From Rhynchopus euleeides (Eukaryota > Euglenozoa > Diplonemea > Diplonemida > Diplonemidae): a stretch of 64,000 nucleotides of DNA. The DNA is taken from positions 1,652,501 through 1,716,500 of the forward strand of contig OY723295.1 of the NCBI GenBank assembly GCA_963210315.1, written 5' to 3'. The position numbers and the translations under genes are program-made. Below, in pieces: positions 19,161 to 28,440 of this stretch (positions are counted from its first letter, which is position 1; each line of letters opens with the position of its first letter). The notes under the pieces were generated by a model that searched no databases, was not told where the DNA came from, and saw nothing but the letters and a program-made list of their open reading frames with translations.

Positions 19161-19339
19161 GTGGCCTCCGGCGGCTGGGGGGCTCCGCCCCCCAGACCCC
19201 CCTGTGGTGTGTCCTTGCGCGACAATTTATCGTCGCTTCGGGTAGGGTCTGCCACTCAGGATGCACCGAATCTGCGATTAATGTGCGCTACCGTGGCCTC
19301 CGGCGGCTGGGGGGCTCCGCCCCCCCAGACCCCCGCTTG
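19161..19339. repeat. Two direct copies of a REP-like GC palindrome
   Basis: GTGGCCTCCGGCGGCTGGGG plus GGCTCCGCCCCCCAGACCCC occurs at 19161-19205 and again at 19293-19339. Each copy can fold as GGGGGGCTCCGCCCCCC. The copies are about 130 bp apart, upstream of the NLR-like gene. Confidence 0.6.
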
Positions 19340-19453
19340 TGGGGTGTGCCTGTCACCAAGCCCTTGCGCGTATGCACACACAACATGCAGCAGTGCACAT
19401 TACACAGACACATATTCGAAAGCACGTGATACAGCAAGAAATCTGTGGGCGGG

Positions 19454-22400
19454 ATGGGGTCGAGTGCGAGTGTGGAGGAGCACGGGCGGGGATGGTGGGG
19501 CAGTACACGCGCTGTGAAGGAGGTACTGGAGGGCGGGACGTGGCGGCAGCTGCTGGAGAAGCAGCTGAAGAAGGCGGACGTGAACGCGGCGGACCCACAC
19601 ACCGGGCGGGTGCTGCTGCACGAGGTGTTGCAGCCCGGGTGCAGGGGGGTTCCCGCTGCTGTCGAAGCAGTCAAGTTTCTGGTGGGGTGTGGGGCAGCCA
19701 GCGTTCCAGACGGCGAGGGGCGCACACCGGTGTGGTACGCGCTGCAGCACCGTGATGGCGGCACACGCAGTGCGCTGCTGGCGGCGCTCGCCGAGCAAGT
19801 GGGGAAGATGCAGACGGAGGTGGTCAGCAGGCTGCGGCACTTCCTCACAGACGAGTGGTCGCCCTTGAGGGCACGTGTTCCCACTGTTCCTGATGCAGCC
19901 CACACTGCATCGGATGGACTCCCGCAGTCGCAAGCTCAGCCACCGCCACAGGAGCCCCGCACAGACAAACCCACCGACAAGGACAAGACGAGCGAGCGGC
20001 TGGAGAACCACGTGGACGGGCGGAAGATCTGCTTCACGCGCAGCGACAAAACAGGCGAAACACCGCTGCTGGAGTGGCTGGTGCAGCTGCTGGCGGTGCA
20101 GCCGGATCTCGGGTACCGGGCAAAGCACGTCGACAGCATGCTGCTGGGGCTGCGGTTTGTAGTGCAGCGGGTGCTGCAGCGTGTGGAGAATGCGCCAGAC
20201 GAGATCGAGGACTGGATGGCGGTGGACGACTGGTTCGAGCATCTGTGCGCAGGCTACCTCTTCACCTGCGACTGCGTGGACTACGAAGTCAACAGTGAGA
20301 CGTGCGATCTTGTGTGCAAGGCAGATGGTGCACCCATCGTCAAGGAGTACCACAAGAGCTTCAGCGACGTGGGTGTGCTGGGGAACCACGGGGCGGGCTG
20401 CGTGCGGCCGGCACTTTACTTCGGGATGAACCAAGCGATGCGGACGATTGGGCTGTCGAAGGACGCGCGTGAGTCTGCGGCAGGCAGCGTGTTCGAGCTT
20501 GAGCCTGCACCGGCACAGCTGCACGTGATTGCGACGTTCCAGCCGCTGATTGTGAAGCTGGCGCGGCTGATCCGGAGCCGGCGGCCGAGCCTGACTACGG
20601 TGTTCCGCGGGATCAACGTGAACGTGTCGGCGCAGTACAAGGTGGGGACGTCGGTGGTGTGGAACGCCTTCACGTCGACGACGCAGGAGCAGGGTGTGGC
20701 GAAGGACTTCATGTACGGGAAGGCGGGGACGTTCTTTGTGATTGTGGCGAAGCAGGGTGCGGCGGAGGTGGGGTTTGCAAGCGTGTTCCCGCAGGAGGCG
20801 GAGCTGCTGTACGACAGCAACATTGAGTTCCGGGTGCAGTGGAAGCTGTCCCCGACACTGCTGCGCATGGTGGGGCAGCCCTTCGACGTGATTGTGATGC
20901 AGGAGGTGGCTGCGCATGACGAGAAGAAAGACAGCAACAACGACGCCGGCGACTACTCTGTGGCGGACCAGGTTGAGGCGGTGCGGAAGGTGTTGCAGCA
21001 CACGGCGTCGCTCTTTGCGGAGTTCCTGGACGGCTACGTGGAGGGCAGGGTCGGGGACGATCCACATGTGCCTGAGGCGGAGACGAGGATGCTGCTGCAC
21101 GAGGTGGACGAGTGGCTGGCGGCAGACGGGCACGGGGAGGAGGGGGCGGGGGAAGGGGCGAGGGGGACGGGGCGGCACCCGCTGTGCCTGGTAGGGGACG
21201 GAGGCACCGGGAAGACATCTGCGGCGGTTGCGGTTCTGTGCCACCTGCTGCAGGAGAAGAAGGAGGATGCAGGCGTGGTTGCGGGGCAGAGAAAGAAGCC
21301 CGTGTTCCCTGTCTTTGTGGCGCTGCCGTCGATTGGTGCGTCCACCTTCACAACACACGCCGGTATCGACGAGTTCATCGGGAAGTCGTTCGGGCTGGAG
21401 GAGGCTGCGTTGGAGCACCTCAGCAGTGTCTACGACGTTGTGGTGATCCTGGACTCGCTGGACGAGGTGGGGCTGACGCAGAAGGATTTGGGGGACGCGT
21501 ACAAGGCCAGTGGCGGGCAAGGGGTGCTGCGGCTGCACCCGTGGTGTGCGAAGCACTGCAGTGTGATCGTGACGACGCGCGGTGAGTACCTGAAGAGCGT
21601 GGATCACACACCGTCGCAAATCTGTGGGGACGAGACGAGGTCGCTGTACATGCAGCCCTTCACACAGGCAGACGCGGTGACGTACATCAGCAAGGTGCGT
21701 ATGGCACAGGTGACGAAGGCGGAGCAGCAGCGTGTGGACGCATTTTTCACTGCGGACGATCAGCGGAAACTGGCCGACACGGTGCGCGGCACATGCGGTG
21801 CAGCTGATGATGATACAGCGGTGGTGCACAGCGACCGAGCCCTGGTGGTGGCGATTGTGGAGCGGGCGTGGGTGCTGGCTGGTGCTGACAGCGGCAGCAG
21901 CGGCAAAGACAAGACAACGGGTGCTTCTACAGACAACGGGGTACGGGGAAACGCAAGCACCACGTGTGTGGAGGCTGCAGTCGAGGCGGTGATGTTGGCG
22001 CTGGAAGGCAGATGCGGCGGCACACCGCATGCTGCAGGGTCATCAGTACCACTGCGTGACGTGCTTGTGGCGCTGTCGCAGCAGGCGGGGTTCTTGGAGC
22101 TGAAGGTGGCGCAGCAGCGTGCAGCCGAACAGACCACAACACGGCTGGAGCAGCTGGCGGCGGAACCAGTTCCTCCACGCACAGTCGCAGACGCTGAGGT
22201 GGCGGTGCTATCGCAGCTGCGCAACCCGTTCCTGCTTCACATGGCGTGTTACGCTCAGCGCGAGCTGTCATCGTGCAGCGCACAGGTGCGTCAGTGCCTG
22301 AGTGATGTCGCGGTGTACGAGGCGTACCTGCAGAAGCACGTGGAGGTGGGGTTGCGTCAGGGGTCAGCTGGAGCGGCGCGCGCGGAGGAGGTGCTGCGGG

Positions 22401-24415
22401 TGGGGGAACTGATTGCGTGCGCGATGCTGCAGGCACAGACGTGGCAGGGATCACTGGGCACAGAGCGGGCGCGCCTGTTGGAGGAGGACGGGGTGGACCG
22501 TGCAAGGGCAGACGAGGCGTTCCGGGTCCTCCCGTTTCGTGTGGAGAGCTTCCACGATGACAGCAGCGCGTTTGCATTCCGTCACAAGACGCTTGGGGAG
22601 TTCCTTGTGGCGAGGCGCCTGGCACGGAATGGCGCTGTGGCCGACACGCTTCGGTGCAAAGTGCGCAGGGCCTTCAGCAAGGATGCGCCGAATGTGCTGG
22701 AGTATTTTGCGGACACGGTGCTCACACGTGGGGGCGACGAGCGCGACACAACGGTGGTGTCCGAGCTGCTGCCGCTGGTCCTGGCGACCCGCGACGCTGG
22801 TGATGACGCGGTATCACTGGCGTCTGCTTCCAATGCCATGGCACTCGCCGCACGCACGCGGTTTGCGTTCAGGTGCGACCTCACTGGTGTGCTTGTGCAG
22901 GACAGCGACCTGCGCCACGCACGCCTGGGTGGGACTGTGCTGACGAAGAGCCGCTTCCACAACTGCTGGCTGGAGCACGCAATGATCTGGGAGAGCAATT
23001 TCACACGCTCTGACTGGAAGGGCTCCTCCTTCGGTGCCCCTCTCCCGCCTCTGTTGGGTCACACCGAGGATGTCAACTCCGTGACTGTCACACCAGACGG
23101 ATCGAAGATCATCTCAGGATCTGATGACAGCAGCGTTCGTGTCTGGGATACATCAACAGGGAAGGAGCTGCAGAAGCTTGAAGGCCACACCTCTCCTGTC
23201 AACTCCGTGACTGTCACACCAGACGGATCGAAGATCATCTCAGGATCTAATGACAACAGCGTTCGTGTCTGGGATACATCAACAGGGAAGGAGCTGCAGA
23301 AGCTTGAAGGCCACACCTCTCCTGTCTACTCCGTGACTGTCACACCAGACGGATCGAAGATCATCTCAGGATCTCGCGACAACAGCGTTCGTGTCTGGGA
23401 TACATCAACAGGGAAGGAGCTGCAGAAGCTTGAAGGCCACACCTCTCCTGTCTACTCCGTGACTGTCACACCAGACGGATCGAAGATCATCTCAGGATCT
23501 GGCGACAACAGCATTCGTGTCTGGGATACATCAACAGGGAAGGAGCTGCAGAAGCTTGAAGGCCACACCGACTGGGTGCGCTCCGTGACTGTCACACCAG
23601 ACGGATCGAAGATCATCTCAGGATCCTACGACAAAAGCGTTCGTGTCTGGGATATGTCAACAGGGAAGGAGCTGCAGACGCTTGAAGGCCACACCTCTCC
23701 TGTCTACTCCGTGACTGTCACACCAGACGGATCGAAGATCATCTCGGGATCTGATGACAACAGCGTTCGTGTCTGGGATACATCAACAGGGAAGGAGCTG
23801 CAGAAGCTTGAAGGCCACACCGACGGGGTGCGCTACGTGACTGTCACACCAGACGGATCGAAGATCATCTCGGGATCTGATGACAACAGCGTTCGTGTCT
23901 GGGATACATCAACAGGGAAGGAGCTGCAGAAGCTTGAAGGCCACACCTCTTTTGTCTCCTCCGTGACTGTCACACCAGACGGATCGAAGATCATCTCAGG
24001 ATCTCTGGACGACAGCGTTCGTGTCTGGGATGTATCAACAGGGAAGGAGCTGCAGAAGCTTGAAGGCCACACCTCTCCTGTCTACTCCGTGACTGTCACA
24101 CCAGACGGATCGAAGATCATCTCAGGATCTGGCGACAACAGCGTTCGTGTCTGGGATACATCAACAGGGAAGGAGCTGCAGAAGCTTGAAGGCCACACCC
24201 CCGCAGTGGGCAGCGGTGCTGTGACATCAGGAGTACCCCCCTGTGTTGCGGTTTGTGATGGCAACGTTATCCGCCTCTGTGCCGCATCCTGGCGTCTGCG
24301 GACTGTGATCGGGATTGGACCCGTTGTGCCTGTACCCTTTCAATGCGCCGGGCTCGACACTGTGACGCCTACCGCTGCATGCAGTGTGCTTGGTGGGGCT
24401 GTGGCTGCTGCGTAG
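19454..24415 (+). CDS. NLR-like receptor: ankyrin - ADP-ribosyltransferase - NACHT - pentapeptide - WD40
   Basis: The ATG at 19454 gives MGSSAS, a good N-myristoylation signal; the frame runs 1,653 residues without an intron. Domains in order: two ankyrin-like units (~42-105); an R-S-E-class mono-ADP-ribosyltransferase with Arg385 (VFRGI), Ser408 (FTSTT) and Glu448-x-Glu450 (FPQEAELLY); a NACHT-type STAND ATPase with Walker A GDGGTGKTS (581-589), Walker B VVVILDSLDEVG (662-673), the sensor strand VIVTTR and the downstream FRHKTLGEFLVARRLA typical of NACHT/NLR helices; pentapeptide repeats (~1139-1197, e.g. FRCDL, ARLGG, SNFTR); then nine almost identical 42-residue WD40 repeats (1202-1579) and a degenerate tenth. 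By family knowledge STAND proteins oligomerise when the repeat domain binds a trigger, activating the N-terminal effector. The inferred function is a membrane-anchored immune or self/non-self receptor that ADP-ribosylates a target. The trigger and substrate are unknown. Confidence 0.9.
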   Translation: MGSSASVEEHGRGWWGSTRAVKEVLEGGTWRQLLEKQLKKADVNAADPHTGRVLLHEVLQPGCRGVPAAVEAVKFLVGCGAASVPDGEGRTPVWYALQHRDGGTRSALLAALAEQVGKMQTEVVSRLRHFLTDEWSPLRARVPTVPDAAHTASDGLPQSQAQPPPQEPRTDKPTDKDKTSERLENHVDGRKICFTRSDKTGETPLLEWLVQLLAVQPDLGYRAKHVDSMLLGLRFVVQRVLQRVENAPDEIEDWMAVDDWFEHLCAGYLFTCDCVDYEVNSETCDLVCKADGAPIVKEYHKSFSDVGVLGNHGAGCVRPALYFGMNQAMRTIGLSKDARESAAGSVFELEPAPAQLHVIATFQPLIVKLARLIRSRRPSLTTVFRGINVNVSAQYKVGTSVVWNAFTSTTQEQGVAKDFMYGKAGTFFVIVAKQGAAEVGFASVFPQEAELLYDSNIEFRVQWKLSPTLLRMVGQPFDVIVMQEVAAHDEKKDSNNDAGDYSVADQVEAVRKVLQHTASLFAEFLDGYVEGRVGDDPHVPEAETRMLLHEVDEWLAADGHGEEGAGEGARGTGRHPLCLVGDGGTGKTSAAVAVLCHLLQEKKEDAGVVAGQRKKPVFPVFVALPSIGASTFTTHAGIDEFIGKSFGLEEAALEHLSSVYDVVVILDSLDEVGLTQKDLGDAYKASGGQGVLRLHPWCAKHCSVIVTTRGEYLKSVDHTPSQICGDETRSLYMQPFTQADAVTYISKVRMAQVTKAEQQRVDAFFTADDQRKLADTVRGTCGAADDDTAVVHSDRALVVAIVERAWVLAGADSGSSGKDKTTGASTDNGVRGNASTTCVEAAVEAVMLALEGRCGGTPHAAGSSVPLRDVLVALSQQAGFLELKVAQQRAAEQTTTRLEQLAAEPVPPRTVADAEVAVLSQLRNPFLLHMACYAQRELSSCSAQVRQCLSDVAVYEAYLQKHVEVGLRQGSAGAARAEEVLRVGELIACAMLQAQTWQGSLGTERARLLEEDGVDRARADEAFRVLPFRVESFHDDSSAFAFRHKTLGEFLVARRLARNGAVADTLRCKVRRAFSKDAPNVLEYFADTVLTRGGDERDTTVVSELLPLVLATRDAGDDAVSLASASNAMALAARTRFAFRCDLTGVLVQDSDLRHARLGGTVLTKSRFHNCWLEHAMIWESNFTRSDWKGSSFGAPLPPLLGHTEDVNSVTVTPDGSKIISGSDDSSVRVWDTSTGKELQKLEGHTSPVNSVTVTPDGSKIISGSNDNSVRVWDTSTGKELQKLEGHTSPVYSVTVTPDGSKIISGSRDNSVRVWDTSTGKELQKLEGHTSPVYSVTVTPDGSKIISGSGDNSIRVWDTSTGKELQKLEGHTDWVRSVTVTPDGSKIISGSYDKSVRVWDMSTGKELQTLEGHTSPVYSVTVTPDGSKIISGSDDNSVRVWDTSTGKELQKLEGHTDGVRYVTVTPDGSKIISGSDDNSVRVWDTSTGKELQKLEGHTSFVSSVTVTPDGSKIISGSLDDSVRVWDVSTGKELQKLEGHTSPVYSVTVTPDGSKIISGSGDNSVRVWDTSTGKELQKLEGHTPAVGSGAVTSGVPPCVAVCDGNVIRLCAASWRLRTVIGIGPVVPVPFQCAGLDTVTPTAACSVLGGAVAAA
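23057..24190 (+). repeat. Nine tandem 126-bp WD40 units
   Basis: Nine exact-length 126-bp units encode GH-x5-VTVTPDGSKIISGS-x2-x-SVRVWD-x-STGKELQKLE. They are identical or nearly so at the DNA level except in two clusters: the codons after GHT (EDVNS, SPVNS, SPVYS, DWVRS, DGVRY, SFVSS) and the codons after ISGS (DDS, NDN, RDN, GDN, YDK, DDN, LDD). Variation confined to these loops, with the scaffold kept uniform, resembles the HET-E/NWD-type receptors of fungi. Confidence 0.95.
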
Positions 24416-25764
24416 CACCGCAGTGTGGCAGAGGCATGTGTGCAAGGCAAGTTGCGAATCGTATTTCAGCTGGAAGCGGAAGCAGCTACCAGTATGCAAG
24501 CTGACGAAGCCTTGGGCAAGACCATGGTGTTCTGGTGTGGTGTGCACTGGAGTCTGCCGACAAGCGATTCTAGTGTGTGTCCGCAGGTTTGACCCAATCA
24601 TGTGCCACCTTTCCAGGTGACACGTTTCACAAGATTTACGTGCGTGTTTACACTGCAGAGCCCTCGAGATGCGTGGGAGTTGTGAGGTCGAGGAAGGTGA
24701 TCTGACCTATTGTGTTTTCTCTTTACAAGGTGCGAGCGACGAAGCGAAGTCGCGAAGTCACGAAGGAAATCGTACGACTGAACCTTCATCAGGATCACTC
24801 TCTTTATGCCACTTCACATGGGCTTCCGCAGCCTTGACACAGGTGTGTGCGCTCAACGAAACATTTTTCCAGATTTTTCGAACTATTTTTGGCCGTGTTC
24901 GTAGCGTCCCCCGGTGAGAGGGTCGCTGTTTCGTGTTCTCCTGGCCGCACGGAGACATTGCCTTACGTCCCCTCTTCCTCTTTTCCATTGTTGGTGAGTT
25001 GGTCTGGCACGGGGGTGGGACCGTGCTGACATGCACAGTGACGACTCTCCCTTTGTTGTGCCCGCCCCCTACTGAGCCGTGTGATGCCTCTCAGACTGGG
25101 GGTGGGTCGCCGACGCTGACGCGCCTGGCGGCCTGTGGAATGTGACGCGGGGCTGGGGGGGGAGGGGGGGGGGGGTGGTGGTGATGAGAGTGGGGAGTTT
25201 CCCAGATTTTTACCACCACTTGCAACACACAAGGTTGGAAGGGGCTGAAGGAAACACCGCACAACTCACAGGTGGGTTTGCAGTATTTGTCTCTTTGTCC
25301 CCCCGCTCCAGCCCCTCCACACGCGAACTTATACAGCAAGCAGACCTGGATGACCTGACCCCCCACCCCCCTCCCTATCTCCACCACGGCTCCGGGGACT
25401 AGTCGCCCGAACGACTTGCCGGGCCGACAGGCGTCACCCGCCGTCACACGCCGTCACCTGCTACGGGTGTTCTAGTTTATTTCTTCGGGCGTGAAGAAAA
25501 CACGGGCCACCATGGAGCCGCTCGTTGAGCGCACGTTTCGCGCGCGAAGCGCGCGAAAAAAGATTACCTCCCCCCTTATTGACAGTCTTTGCCCAGCCCC
25601 CCTCCCTTTTTTCCCCCGTCCACCCAGTTTTCCCCCCGACCCTGGAAAGTTAGGAATACCCCTGACCACCACCACCACCACCTTCACCAGACGGGAGGGA
25701 GGAGCGGGGGGTGCCAGTGGCCCCCCCACCCCCACTCTCTCTCCCTCTCTCTCTCTCGCTCACC
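24416..25764. other. Gene-free stretch
   Basis: No gene is supported. It holds GAAGCGAAGTCGCGAAGTCACGAAGG-like reiterations near 24735-24765, three CGTCAC-x4 units at 25430-25460, the palindrome CGCGCGAAGCGCGCG (25540-25556), a CCA repeat tract (25664-25682) and CT repeats (25735-25758) before the next start codon. Confidence 0.5.
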
Positions 25765-27117
25765 ATGCCGCTGGCGGCGGGCGCACACCCCCCGCCCCCC
25801 GCCTCCCGCGCCACCACCTGGGGCTTGTCCGCAGCTCTCGTGCTGTGCCTGGGGATTATTCAGTGGCAGAGTGGCAGCCACACTGCCGTGGAGGCGGAGG
25901 TCGACCACCTCCGGAAGGTGGTGGCTCGGGTAGTGCATTTCCAAGGGCAGCAGGATCAGCACCTCAATCATGCCCCGACAGCCCGATCTGAGGCGGCGGT
26001 GCCATGCTTTTGCCCGGCGTGCCTTCCATGTCCTAAAGGGGGTGCGCCGGATGCAACCGCCTCCGGGATTCTGTTTAGCAAATCCGAATGCAGAGACCTG
26101 ATGAAGAAGCAGATTGCCTCAGATGCAAACAAGGTCGAAGCCACTGCGGGGCAGATCCTCTGCGGAAAGCCGGGGTACTGCGGGCGTGACACCCTCCCTC
26201 AATCGGACAGAGCCTCTCTCCGCGCCTTCAGCGAGGCGGAAGCCAACCGGAGCACCGCTGCGGAGCTGTCACGGCAGCTGGGGGAGTTGCGCGAGGCATA
26301 TCTGTACACTCTGAGGCACTCCCTCGTGGGGACCCTGCTGGAGACGGAGAGCTACACACCGGATGTAGGGAGGAAGCTGAGGCGTGGCCTGCACCGCCCT
26401 TCCGAAAGGGTCTACGGGGAGGACTGGCCAGCCCAAGGGATGAGCATGATCGGCGTTAAACGGATGGAAAACCTGCACACCCTCCTCCACCGGGCCTACA
26501 CCATCAAGGGGATCCGGGGCGATTTCCTCGAGGCTGGGGTGTGGCGGGGGGGGGCTTGCATCTACGCCAAGGGGTTCATGTCTGCCTATGGGATCCGCCA
26601 AAAGGTGTATGTTGTGGACTCATTCAAAGGGCTTCCGAGGAAGGACCACCCGGGGGATGCGAGGTTCTGGCATTATATGGACTACCTCCAGGTTCCCGAG
26701 GAGAATGTGCGGGATAACTTCCAGAGATATGCCCTGCTGGACAGCAGCGTGGCATTCGTGAAGGGGTGGTTCCACGAGTCCCTCCCCAGGCTCCTGAGCG
26801 GGGGTGATGGACCCAAGCAGATAGCGGTGTTGAGGCTTGACGGTGACATGTATAAATCGACTCTGGCTATTCTGTGCAATCTCTACTCCCGCATCGCAGT
26901 GGGGGGGTATTGGATAGTTGACGACTGGGAGGTTGATTCCGCCCAGCGTGCGGTGCGGCATTTCACCGGCAACCACAGCATCGCGGACAAAGGGATGCCC
27001 GTCGAGGGTGACTCGCTCGGCGCGAAGGTGAACAACGCGGCTTTTTTTGAAAAGCTGGAGGACAAACAGGTCAACGCGACATGGTGCCAAGCGGAGCTCT
27101 CCCGAAAGGCCTATTGA
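25765..27117 (+). CDS. TylF/MycF-family O-methyltransferase with N-terminal membrane anchor
   Basis: The ATG at 25765 is preferred over the open frame upstream, because it directly precedes a hydrophobic anchor (~17-34) and follows the CT tract. The product is 450 residues and intronless. After the anchor come a coiled-coil-like segment and a Cys-rich stretch (CFCPACLPCP). Residues ~215-440 match the TylF (macrocin O-methyltransferase) family: MSMIGVKRMENLHTLL, the SAM-binding GDFLEAGVWRGGAC (near 252), VYVVDSFKGLP, and the metal/catalytic LRLDGDMYKST (near 354) with WIVDDWE. The bacterial members methylate sugar hydroxyls; a type II anchor suggests a Golgi or ER enzyme acting on glycans, which is inference. 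The domain looks complete. Confidence 0.82.
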   Translation: MPLAAGAHPPPPASRATTWGLSAALVLCLGIIQWQSGSHTAVEAEVDHLRKVVARVVHFQGQQDQHLNHAPTARSEAAVPCFCPACLPCPKGGAPDATASGILFSKSECRDLMKKQIASDANKVEATAGQILCGKPGYCGRDTLPQSDRASLRAFSEAEANRSTAAELSRQLGELREAYLYTLRHSLVGTLLETESYTPDVGRKLRRGLHRPSERVYGEDWPAQGMSMIGVKRMENLHTLLHRAYTIKGIRGDFLEAGVWRGGACIYAKGFMSAYGIRQKVYVVDSFKGLPRKDHPGDARFWHYMDYLQVPEENVRDNFQRYALLDSSVAFVKGWFHESLPRLLSGGDGPKQIAVLRLDGDMYKSTLAILCNLYSRIAVGGYWIVDDWEVDSAQRAVRHFTGNHSIADKGMPVEGDSLGAKVNNAAFFEKLEDKQVNATWCQAELSRKAY

Positions 27118-28440
27118 GGGGTGGGGTGGGGGTGGCGGGGGGACACCTCATGCAAGACGTGATGATGGGTCAGGCAGAAGAGAGGTTGATCGGCGGTTGG
27201 TCGGCCCCCACTGATGTGTGTGCCAAAAAAATACTGGGTGCCCACTTTCTCACTCGCAGCGGGGCAGTCCCTTAGAGCGTGGGAGGAGGGGGTGATATTT
27301 CATTTATTTAGACAGACGCAGTGTAGGAGGAAAGACATCGCCGCCTGTCAGGACTCGACTCACACGCCACCGTGCTCCACACCCCACTCGCCTTCACACT
27401 GGCGAAGGGGGGGAGGAGGGTGTGTGTGGAAGCGGCAACGCATCAAACCAAACCCAAATTGAGAGAGATAGATTGACAACGAACCTATTTGTTATACGTA
27501 CCACCGCCCCCCACCTCGCGGGGGGGGGGATGCGGGTGTAGGGCGGGTGCCGAGCGGCGCAGGCCACAAGAGGGCAGACCCCTCCCACCCCACCCTTCCC
27601 CACACACCTTTTCTTTAGGTCAGGGGGTCGCCTGCCTGCCGGCTCATTCCCTCCCCCTCCCCTTGGCAACGTGCTGCTGGGAGTGCTGCCCCCCTGAAGC
27701 TCGGTTCACCGCAAGCGTCAGCCAAAGCGCCTGGACTTCGGGCGTTGCACCCCTCGGGCTGTTGTCGACGGCCCCGCTCCAGGGCGATGCGCAGCGCTTC
27801 CCGTGTGCGGGGAGGCTGCTGAGGTGCTGGAGGAGGTCCTGGAGTTCGCGCTCTCCTTGCTCGTCCCCCACAGGCAACTATCCGCTGTCGCGTCAGGGTG
27901 TGGGCCGGAAATGTACGGCACCAGCAGTTCACTGCCACCTGCAGCTTCACCACGCCACGGCCGTAGTATTCTTTGTTCATGTTATGGGGACCGATGTGCC
28001 ACTCGCTGAGGCCGCTGAGACCTCACGCACACGCCCCTTGCACCACGGCGGATCGGGCGGGCTCCCACACCCGCCACGGGGGTCGACACCCCCGGGCGAC
28101 GTCGGGTCGGGGCATTCGCCGAAGAGGCACCACTTGGGGCCAGCCACGAGGAGGCCGGGATGCAGGCAGTGACACACGGCGGAGACGTGTGTGTGTGACA
28201 TCCAAGTTACACACCGCCAAAAAAAAATACAGCAGCGCTCTGGCTGAAAAAGATAAGGCAGTTGACAACAACAGCAAGCGCCGCGTGAGAAGTTGGGCCG
28301 CTTTCTCGTTGGTGTTTGCCCCTCTCTCTCTCTTTCTGTCTTTCTGTCTTCAACACACACACACCACATACCACACACCGCACACCACACCCCTCTGCAG
28401 GGAGTCGCCTCCATTGGAGGGCAGGGGTGTCGTGGGAACC
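27118..28440. other. Gene-free stretch, possible weak minus-strand coding signal
   Basis: No gene is firmly supported. A partial copy of a dispersed repeat lies at 27425-27450. Around 27640-28200 the minus strand reads short ordinary-looking pieces (MNKEYYGRGVVKLQVAVNCW; ERELQDLLQHLSSLPAHGKR), but they lie in different phases with no recognisable splice sites. The right end (28315-28400) is a CT- and CA-rich tract leading to an acceptor. Confidence 0.45.
28380..28400 (+). promoter_or_regulatory. Predicted (trans-)splice acceptor of the PH-EDR2 gene
   Basis: CCACACCCCTCTGCAG (AG at 28399-28400) follows a long pyrimidine-rich tract and lies 40 nt before the ATG at 28441. No upstream coding exon is evident. 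Confidence 0.5.

Larger units (their letters stand above)
18612..19453. other. Gene-free stretch with hairpins and a duplicated GC palindrome
   Basis: No gene is supported. It holds a near-perfect 20-bp inverted repeat (18861-18880 against 18934-18953), a second inverted pair (19007-19021 against 19104-19119), and a duplicated palindromic block (19161-19205 and 19293-19339). The NLR-like gene begins at its right edge. Confidence 0.55.

Noticed and set aside
19400..22030. 876-codon minus-strand frame opposite the NLR-like gene
   Set aside because: It is the antisense shadow of a GC-biased coding sequence, rich in His/Arg/Leu/Pro, with no domain, while the + strand carries clear ART and NACHT motifs.
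27640..28200. Possible minus-strand gene
   Set aside because: Ordinary-looking fragments exist in three phases, but no splice sites, consistent start or known motif joins them; noted only within the gene-free entry.
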